DNA of 64,000 nt from Girardinichthys multiradiatus. Its lineage: Eukaryota > Chordata > Actinopteri > Cyprinodontiformes > Goodeidae. The translations under genes and the position numbers were made by a program. Of this stretch, positions 11,401 through 21,300 are shown in pieces; position 1 is the stretch's first letter, and every line of letters begins with the position of its first letter. The notes below the pieces were generated by a model. That model did no database searches and was not told the DNA's origin. It saw only the letters and a program-made list of their open reading frames with translations. Location: the NCBI RefSeq assembly GCF_021462225.1, contig NC_061812.1, positions 39,876,675 through 39,940,674 on the forward strand. The letters run 5' to 3'.

Positions 11401-14400
11401 GCCGAAACACAAAAATGAACCTGAAGCGATAGAAGACCCAACTTTATGGCATTAGAAGATAGTCTCATAGCAACTAAATATGCTTCTGCAAATATTCTTG
11501 CTTGAGTTGTCGTTAAAAGTAGCCATGCCCTTTCTTTAAACATTTGACATTCTAAAATCATTAGCTTCAAGTATTTTATTGGGATTTTATGTAATAGGCC
11601 AACATGAAATTGGGTAAATACTAAAGTCAAAGGAGAGTTATACATGGTTTTCCAAATGTTTTTACTAATAAAAATCTGAAATGGGTGTTGTGCATTTATA
11701 TTTAGCCCACCTGTGTCAATACTTCTATAGAATGACTTTTCACTGCAATTACAGCTACAAGCCTTTGTGGGGTATGTCCCAACAGATTTACACACCTAGA
11801 GACTGGAATTTCTGCCCATCTTTATTGTAAAATAGTTCAGACTCAATTAGATTGGGTGGTTAGTGTCTGTAAACAGACTCTGAATTGGATTTAGGTGTGG
11901 AGGTTGATTGGATCAACCGAGACATCAGAGTTTGATTTTAAGGTATTGCGTTGTTGCTCTGCATAAATGTTTAGGGTTGTTGTCCTGCTGGAAGGGTGCG
12001 CTTCAACTCAGTCTCAAGTCTTTTGCAACCTTTCAGAGGTTTTCTTTCATGATTGCCCTGTGTTTTAGCTCCATTCCTCTTCCCATCAACTATGACCAGT
12101 TTTCCTGTCCCTGCTGAAGAAAAGCTTTCCCACAGCCTGATCCTGCCACCACCATGTTTCACCATGGGGATCTGCTGTGTTGGTTTTAATTTATGGTGTC
12201 ATTTGACCAAAGCACCCACACCAAATGGGACATCTTCTGCCTTTCGCTAAACAATATGCTTTCCTGACACCACTCTATAACCGACAGATTTATGGGGTGC
12301 AAGACTGAAATTGTCCCATTTTTAAATTCTTCCACCTTAGCTGTTGATCTCTGCAGCTAATCCAGTTACCATTGAAGTCTTAGCACAAGGCTCTTGGTTG
12401 CACTAGATTTTATTTATAGATATCAGAGTAAAAGGGCCTGAATTCAAACAAATTTCAAATATTTATTTGTGTATAATTTCACCAGGTATCATTTTCCTTC
12501 GACTTCAAATTTGTGTACCACCTTTTGTTGGTCTATCAGATTAAATCTACATAAAATCTCTTAGTTTGTGGTTCTGACATAACAGTGTGGAAAGCTTCAA
12601 ACAGTAAGGATACTTTTGCAAAGCACTATACTTTCCATCAAGAACGTTTTGGTTTTGCTAGATTAACGACAATAGTTGCAGAAGAAGAAAATCAGTGTTG
12701 CTGTGGAGCAATAACTGTCAGATACTGTAATTATCCTAAATGGACTCCAATGTTCAGTCCTGCATGCTACAGTTAAATATGTGTAACCGCAGCTCCTGTC
12801 CATTCTGCTTCTGTATCAACAGAGATGATGATGATATTAATGACGTGGCCTCAATGGCGGGAGTAAACCTCTCTGAGGAGAGTGCTAATATCCTGGCTAC
12901 TAACTCTGGACTTGTTGGCGCAGTGACACATTCCTGTAAGGACGAGGCTTTTCTCTCCTCCGCCTTGCTGCAGAGGAGAATGCTGGAGATAGGTGACACT
13001 CTGTCCTTATTGACCAAATGACATCCGGCAATTGGTCAGTCTCTCACCGCACAATTTGTTTCTGCTCCAGGAATGAGGTATGGAGTAACGGATCTGGGCG
13101 CGGAGGTGGTGAATTACGTCTCCCATGCTACTCAGCAGCGACTTCTGAACTTACTTGAAAAAGTCTCCCAAGTAGCCCAGCAGAAAAATGTCAACTTTAA
13201 GGTTTGTTAATGAAACTCACTAGATTTCCTAAATTATAATATTCAGCATTTATCATTATACATGTATTATGTGGGATAACATTGTGTCAAAACTGTCCTG
13301 AAGCAGGAGGATGACAGCTATGAGCAGAGCAGCGATGTTCGAGCCCAGCTGAGGTTCTTTGAGCAGCTCGACCAGATGGAGAAACAGCGGAAGGAAGAGC
13401 AGGAGAGGGAGATCCTGCTGAAGGCAGCTAAGGTACCTTATGATGACTTGTGACTTAATATAATAATGAAACCTGTTTGTTGATGTTTTGGCTGCCTGTT
13501 ACAGTTTTGTGTTGAACATATACGGCTGACTCAACAACTGTTTTGTCCACATCTTGTTCTTAGTCACTCAACAGCTTTTCAGTTGATATCAGTGTTTTGT
13601 ACAGTTGGACCCAAGGTCGGCTGTAATTGATTTTTGACTCGATATCTGGGAGCCCGCAGCCAGCAAGCATCCTAATTGACGTGTGATTCATCAAATGGTA
13701 TTTAGGTTGAATTTCTAACAACAGATCGTTAGACATGTTGACATTAAGTAGATAATGAATCATAGATTTTAGTTTAGCTTTGCTTTAGAAAGGTTTATAC
13801 AAGTCTCCTGCTGTGTAAAAACGTCCAGCTTTATGCAGTCAGCCTAAAAGAATGAATCCTTTCTGTGTTTTAAAGTTTAAATTTCAAGACATCAGACTAT
13901 TGTTGTTGTTTAGAAACATTTCCTCTATCCGGGATGTTCTAGGTCATGTTTTCCTGCTCTTGAAGCTGACCTATTGTAGTTTGTTTAGGAATTTAAATCA
14001 AACGTTTTTTCTCATGTTAATCAGTCGTCATGGGAACATGTATATTTGACAAGGTTTGGCTTGGACACAAGGTTATCAATCGCTGGCTATAACCCATTCA
14101 GTAACCATTAAAAACTTGGTGTATGCATATATTTTATTGTATTTGCTTCCTTTACAGCTTATCCTGAGCACTTTTGAGGGCATTTCTTATCACTGTTATG
14201 CTGACGATATTCAGCTGTATATTTCCTTTAAGCCTGAACATGTTTTTAAGTTACAGTTGCTGATTGTATGTTTTCAATCTATCAAAAGTTGGATGGCTGA
14301 TAACTTTCTCCAACTTAATGATGAAAAAACTGAAGTCCTTGTTTGTGCCCCTGATAGATTTATACCCAGGATAATGGAAGCTCTTGGTCCTCTTGGCAAA

Positions 14401-15243
14401 TTTGCTAAATCTTCCATCAGGAACCTTGGTGTAACCTTTGACTCTGCTTTCTCCTTAGATACCCACATCAAATCTTTGGTTCACTCTTGTTTTTATCATT
14501 TACGTAACCTTGCTAAGTTAAGTCCCATTGTGTCACGTTCTGAACTTGAGATTACTATCCATGCATTCATTTCCTCACGTTTGGATTACTGTAATGCTTT
14601 ATTTACCTGTCTTAGCAAAAACTCCCTGGAACGTCTCCAGGTTGTTCAGAATGCTGCTGCTAGACTTCTGACAAAATCTTCTAAGTATTCCCACTCCACA
14701 CCGTTACTCATCCAGCTGCACTGGCTCCCCATTAAATTCAGAGCTCAGTTTAAGATTCTGGTCCTGACTTATAGAGATCTTCATGGTCAAGCCCCAACTT
14801 ATATCAGTGAACTCTTATATCCGTACAATCCCCCCAGGTCTCTGAGGTCATGCGATAAAGTCCTACTGGCTGTACATCACACAAGGCTGAAAACTAAGGG
14901 TGATAGAGCTTTTGCAACAGTAGCTCCCCGACTCTGGAACTCTATCCCCTTGTGTATAAGGACTGCGGATTCGGTGGTGTCTTTTAAAAAAACAGCTAAA
15001 AACTCATCTTTTTAGGCTTGCGTTTGGTTAGTTTATTTTTGATTTTATCTTATCTTCTATTTTACATTTATAAATATATTATTCCAATTGTACTTTGTAT
15101 TAGTGTTGTGAAGCACTTTGTGATCTGTGTCTTGAGAGGTGCTATATAAATAAAATTTTACTTACTTACTTACATCCCAATAAATTAAAACATCATTGAA
15201 AGGTTCACTTATTTCAGTAATTCAATTCAAAAAGTGAAATTCA

Positions 15244-15312
<69 letters not shown>

Positions 15313-18300
15313 GATGGTGGTCAGAGGGCTCAATGGCGCCGATTGTATGGCAGCCTCGCTCCTGTCAGTCTGCCCCAGGGCAGCTGTGGCTACAATGTAG
15401 ACTACCAGTGTCAGTGTGTGAATGGGTGGATGAATGATTGTAATGTAAAGCGCTATACAAGTACAGGCCATTTACCATATAGATTTATTATGCAAACAGT
15501 GATATAAGTGTTTTATTTCTGTTAATTTTCTAGTTTGTGGCAGACAGCTAATAAATATTCAGTCTCACAGAAAATAAGAATTCTGTATATGACCAAATAA
15601 AAATGATTTCTAATACAGGTATGGTAATCCATATACTGTAGAGTATATAGATTAAGCTTAAAGTTATTCCTTCCCCTGACAGCAGGCCAGCTGCCTTTTC
15701 TGGGACAAGATGATCTTAAAGCTACGTTGAAAATAATACATATCCCCTTCTTCATAATCAATGTAAAGATTTTTTTGGCATTCTAATAATAAAGCCCTTC
15801 TATATTCTTTGATCTGCTGGTATTTAGACGAGTAATATTTAGTGATGAGCTTAAAGAGATTGGAAAGCCTCCTTGCCATAACTTTAGCGCCCTCTACAGA
15901 TTCTCAGTCATATTTAAGTCAGGACCCTGGCTGGACCACTCCGAAACTGTAATATTACTTCTAGTCACAAAAACATTTTGGTAAGATTAAAAGATTACTT
16001 CAAGCCTAAATTTGCCAGAAGTAAGAATAATTCTGGACTATACAGTGCTTGGCTGGAACTTCTTTTGCTTGAATTATTGTGATGCGGCATGGAGGCAATC
16101 AGCCTGTGGTTCTCCCGAAGTGTTGCTTTAAGCAACATTGATAGCAGCTCTTGAATCCCATAGATTCTCTAGGCGGTCCACATTCAGGCCAGTTTGCTGA
16201 CCAGTCGACCACAGTGGTTCCATGGTCACTAAAGCAGGTATCTGTACCTTTGGCAGTGTGGGCAGGTGCCACATCCTGCTGGAAAATGAAATCAGTATCT
16301 ACATCAAGCTAAAGGAAGCACCAAGTTCTCTAAAACGTCCTGCTAGATGGCTGAGCTGACTTTAGGCTTGATAAAACACAGTGGACCAACACCAGCAGAT
16401 GACTGTGGAGACTTCACACTAATTTGTTTGTTTCCAACTTCAGTCAGTCATCAGTCATTTTCTACCGCTTATTCCATAGTAGGTCGCGGGGAAGCTAGTG
16501 CCTATCTCCAGCAGTCTACGGGCGAGAGGCGGGGTATACAATCATGCACACACTCATTCATGCACCTAAGGGCAATTTAGAGAGACCAATTAACCTAACA
16601 GACATGTCTTTGGTCTTTGGCCAGAGTACCCAGTGAGAACCCACGCATGCACGGGAGAACATGCAAACTTCATGCAGAAAGACCACCATGCAGCCCTCGA
16701 TTCCGACTTCTAATCCTTATTTCCTGCTGCCGTTTTGTTTTCAGAAAACCTTCCATCTATCAAGCCTTTTAAACAAGCCAGATCTGTTGAGGCTGCTTCT
16801 GTTTTGGTTCCGGAAACTTAAAAATTTAAGCTTACAAACTGTGTCCTGTCGTAGATGAGTTATAGGTTTTATTTTTTCTAAACCATTGCAAGGTCTAAGC
16901 TTGAAGGAAACTCTTCGGGAGGTTTAATTTATGAAAACACTGGCAACTTTATTACATATTTAACACTATTTACTAGTGTGGATGTCATTCTCTGCATTGA
17001 ACAATGGATTTCAAAGTGTTTAGACATAACCTTATCTTCCTTTTCAGTATGATGTGCTGAAACTTATTCTGTAGGTTTCTTGCTGTTATGTTTCCTTCTT
17101 GCCATTGTGCTAAAGACATCTAATTGGCACCACTTGCCTTCTAATTGTGTTAATTTGTGCAAACATACGTGGATTTCTTGTATAACCTGCCTCTATTTTG
17201 GCTTAGTTTTTTTTAAATTAATTATTACACAGTTGAATAAGTAGTGTCTTATTCTTTATATTTTAATGTACTGTTGTTCCACACAGTGAAACAACAATGA
17301 AACTGCAAATGAAGTGTCTTAAAAAAGCGATTTAACTGATAAATTACCGTTCTTCACGTTGGCCTTTCAGTCTCGAGCTCGGCAAGAGGATCCAGAGCAG
17401 CTGCGTCTGAAACAGAAGGCAAAAGAGGTATGAGGAGCGGTGGAGCCCAGTCTGCAGGTGTCTTCATCACATTTACGCTCTGTATATGGCTGATTCATGT
17501 TTTTTGGTGTGTTTATGTTGTCCAGATGCAGCAGCAGGAGCTGGCTCAGATGAGACAGAGGGAAGCCAACCTGACTGCTTTGGCAGCCATTGGCCCCAGG
17601 AAAAAGAGGAAGAATCTCGGCTCTCCCTCATCTGCTTCAGCTGAGGTAACAATGACAACAGTAATGTTTGCACGATTTGTGCCTGAGCACCTGCGGCAAC
17701 CATGGACAGGTACATTATGTTTCTGGGTCATCTTTCTGTTCCTCTATATGTTTCCATCTGTCCTATATTTTTTTTATTGGCATAAAATCAGAGGATTAGT
17801 TTGATAGTAGTATTATTTGACAGCATAGCTTAGAAACGGGGAGAGTTTGTACCAATGGTTTATCTTTACACACAGTGCCTAACAAAAAATCTATACCGCT
17901 TGAATTTTTCGTCAAGATTTGTCTCATGATTTATATTTTATGTGTTAAATTCACTGAAAGTAGCTCATACAGTAGGGAGAACAAGTAGTTAATACACTGC
18001 TGATTTTGCAGGTTTTCCCACTTACAAGGCATGTTGAAGTCATTCATTTTTATCTTAGGTACTAGTCATCTCTGAGTGACTGAATCTAAAACAAAAATCC
18101 AGAAAATCACATGGTGTGATTTTTAAATAATTCATTTGCATTTTATTGCCTGACGTAAGTATCTGATCATCTAACAACCAGTAAGAATCCCAGCTCTCAC
18201 AGGCCTGTTAGTTCTTCTTTAAGAAGCCCTCCTGTTCTCCACTCATTACCTGTATTAACTGCACCTGTTTGAACTCGTTATCTGTATAAAAGACACCTGT

Positions 18301-21300
18301 TCACACACTCAGTCGAACAATCTCCAACCTCTCCACAATGGCCAAGACCAGAGAGCTGTGGAAGGACATCAGGGATAAAATAGTAGACCTGACAGACACA
18401 TCTCAAGGTCCTGGAGTGGCCTAGCCAGTCCCCAGACCTGAACTCAATTGAAAATGTTTGGCGGGAGCTGAAAGTCCTTATTGCCCAGCGAACACCCCGA
18501 AATCTGAAGGATCTGGAGAGGATCTGTATGAAGGAGCGGTCCAAAATCCCTGCGGCAGTGTGTGCAAACCTCGTCAAGAACTACAGGAAACGTCTGAAAT
18601 CTGTAATTGCAAACAAAGGTTTCTGTACAAAATATTACCTTTTGTTTTTCTGATGTATCAAATACTTGTCAGGCAATAAATTGCAAATTAATTATTTAAA
18701 AATCACACAATGTGCGTTTCTGGATTTTTGCTTTAGATTCCGCCACTCACAGGTGAAGAGGACCTATGATAAAAATGAAAGACTTCTACGTGCTTTGCAA
18801 GTGGGAAACCCTGCAAAATCAGCAGTGTATCAAATACTTGTTCTCCCCACAACAGGGTTTTCAAAATTTCTCACATATGTAACCTAAAGTGGGGGGCGCA
18901 TGTGCATTCAGTCCCCGAATGAATACTTTTAAAACCATCTTTCCTTGCTCTAACAGCTGCTAAAGTATGTCTCTTCAAGTCTTTTGCTTCTGGACACTGA
19001 TATTTTTGTCCATTCTGCTTTGCAAAATAGCTCAAACTCAGTCATTTAGGATGGAGAATGTCAAGTGTTAAAACAGATGAGTTCTGGACCTTTATCCAGG
19101 GTGTATGAATACTTTGCAATATTCTGTATTAACGTATGTTTTTACAGTGTGAATGGGAGCCACTTCAGTTTAAAATGTTCTTTTAGGTAGTGGTTATAAA
19201 TGTTAGCAATAAGAGTCAGACCTGCTCCTTGGTGTCTGTATTATGGATAGAAGGCTGAATTTGTCGCTGGCGGTCCTTCCTAACTGCCCTGAGTCATGTG
19301 GGCTGTGCAAAGAAACTTGCAGAGTGACGCCTCTCATTACATCAAGCAGAGCTCTGTTCTCACTGCAACTGTCAGCTGACTCCAGATCACATTAAAACAA
19401 GTTTGATTCACATTTATCTAATAAAATGACACATTCATCTTAAAAATTTATCCTTTATTCTCCTTGTGCTGTTAAAGAAAAACTTTGTGTATATTTTCTG
19501 GAATCTGTTCACTGGTATTTGAGAATTTGTCATTATTTTTCCTTTTAGTGCTACAGCTAATGCTTTATGCCATTCTTGGAAAGGTGTCACAGTTAGCCAA
19601 ATATTCACATTGACTTCTCATCTTATAGCAAAATGCCTTCAAGTGTCCTGTTTTATTCTGCTACCTTCCATATTTAAATGTTTTTGCTTCTTCATATGCC
19701 AACATAATTATTGTTTATGGTTGTGCTAAACCACAGTCTTCATGAGCTCCCCTGCTCATCACTAATCACTGTAATCTGCTTGTCTTTGGACTGTGGGTGG
19801 AATCTGGTGGAGAAGCGTGTTCAGAAGAACATGCAGGCTCTAACCCAAGGAACGCCTCAGCCATATGGTGTGTTCTCAGTTTGGGGTATGATGCTCAATA
19901 GAATTTCGTGGAAAAATTAAATATTTTTGTCACTCACTTCAGAAAGTGGAACTCATGTAGTTTCAATGCGCAAAGAGTGAAATATTTCAAGCCTTTATTT
20001 CTTGTAGTTATGATTATGGCCTACACATAATGAAAACCCAAAATTCAGCACCTCAGGAAATTAGAATATTACATAAGATCATTTAAAAAGTATATTTTAA
20101 ACAAATGTCGGGCGTCTGAAAAGTATGTTCATTTCTGTACAGTCAATGCTTGGTTGGGCCTCTTTTTGGATGAATTACTGCATCGATGCGGTGTGGCATG
20201 GAGGCAATCAGCCTGTGGTTCTGCTGAGCTGTAATGGAAGCCCAGGTTGCTTTGATAGTGGCCTCCAGATCATCTGCCTTGTTGGGTCTGGTGTCTCTCA
20301 TCTTCCTCTTGACAATATTCCATGGAGTCTCTATAGGGTTCAGGTCAGACCGGTTTGCTGGCCAGTTAAGCACAGCAACACCATGGTCATTAAAATCAGC
20401 TTTTGATGCCTTTGGCAGTGTGGGCCGGTACCAAGTCCTGCTGGAAAATTAAATCAGCATCTTCATGAATCTTGTCAGCAGAAGAAAGCATGAAGTGCTC
20501 TAAAACTTCTGGTAGATGGCTGCGTTGACTGTTGACGTAAGAAAACATAGTGCCAACACCAGCAGATGATATGGCCCCCCAAATCATCGCTGACTGTGGA
20601 AACTTCACACTGGACACCAAGCACTGTGGATTCTGTTCCTCTCCACTCTTTCTCCAGACTCTGGGACCTTATTTTCCTAATGAAATGCAAACTTTACTTT
20701 CATCTAAAAAGAGGACTTTGGACCACTGAGCGTCAGTCCAATTGTTTTTCTCCCTACCATGGGTAAGATGCTTCTGAAGTTGTCTCTAGTTTAGGAGAGG
20801 CTTGACATAAAAATGCAACATTTGTAGCCCATTTGTTGAATGCATTTTGTGAGTAGTGGCCCTTAATGCACCGACTCCAAGATTTTGCTTGACAATCCTC
20901 TAAAGGTTGCAATTATCCCTTATGCTGGTGCACCTTTACCTACCAAATGTTTTCCTTCCACTGAACTTTCTATGAATATGCTATAACCTTTTTAAAATAT
21001 TCTAATTTCCTGAGACACTGATTTTTGGGTTTTCTTTATCTGTAAGCCGTAATTATCACAATTACGAGAAATAAAGGCTTGAAATATTTCAGTCTATGTA
21101 ATGAATATATAATATTGAGTTTTACTTTTGGAAATGAGTCATAAAGATATTGAACTTTTTCACACTATTCTAATTTTTGGAGCTGTGCTTTATTTTTCTC
21201 TTAAAAATATGAAGACCTCTATTAATAAAGGCACACCCGTTGTCATGAATCTATTTATTGTACCTTGCAAAAATATTCATACTGCTTGACATTTTTCACA

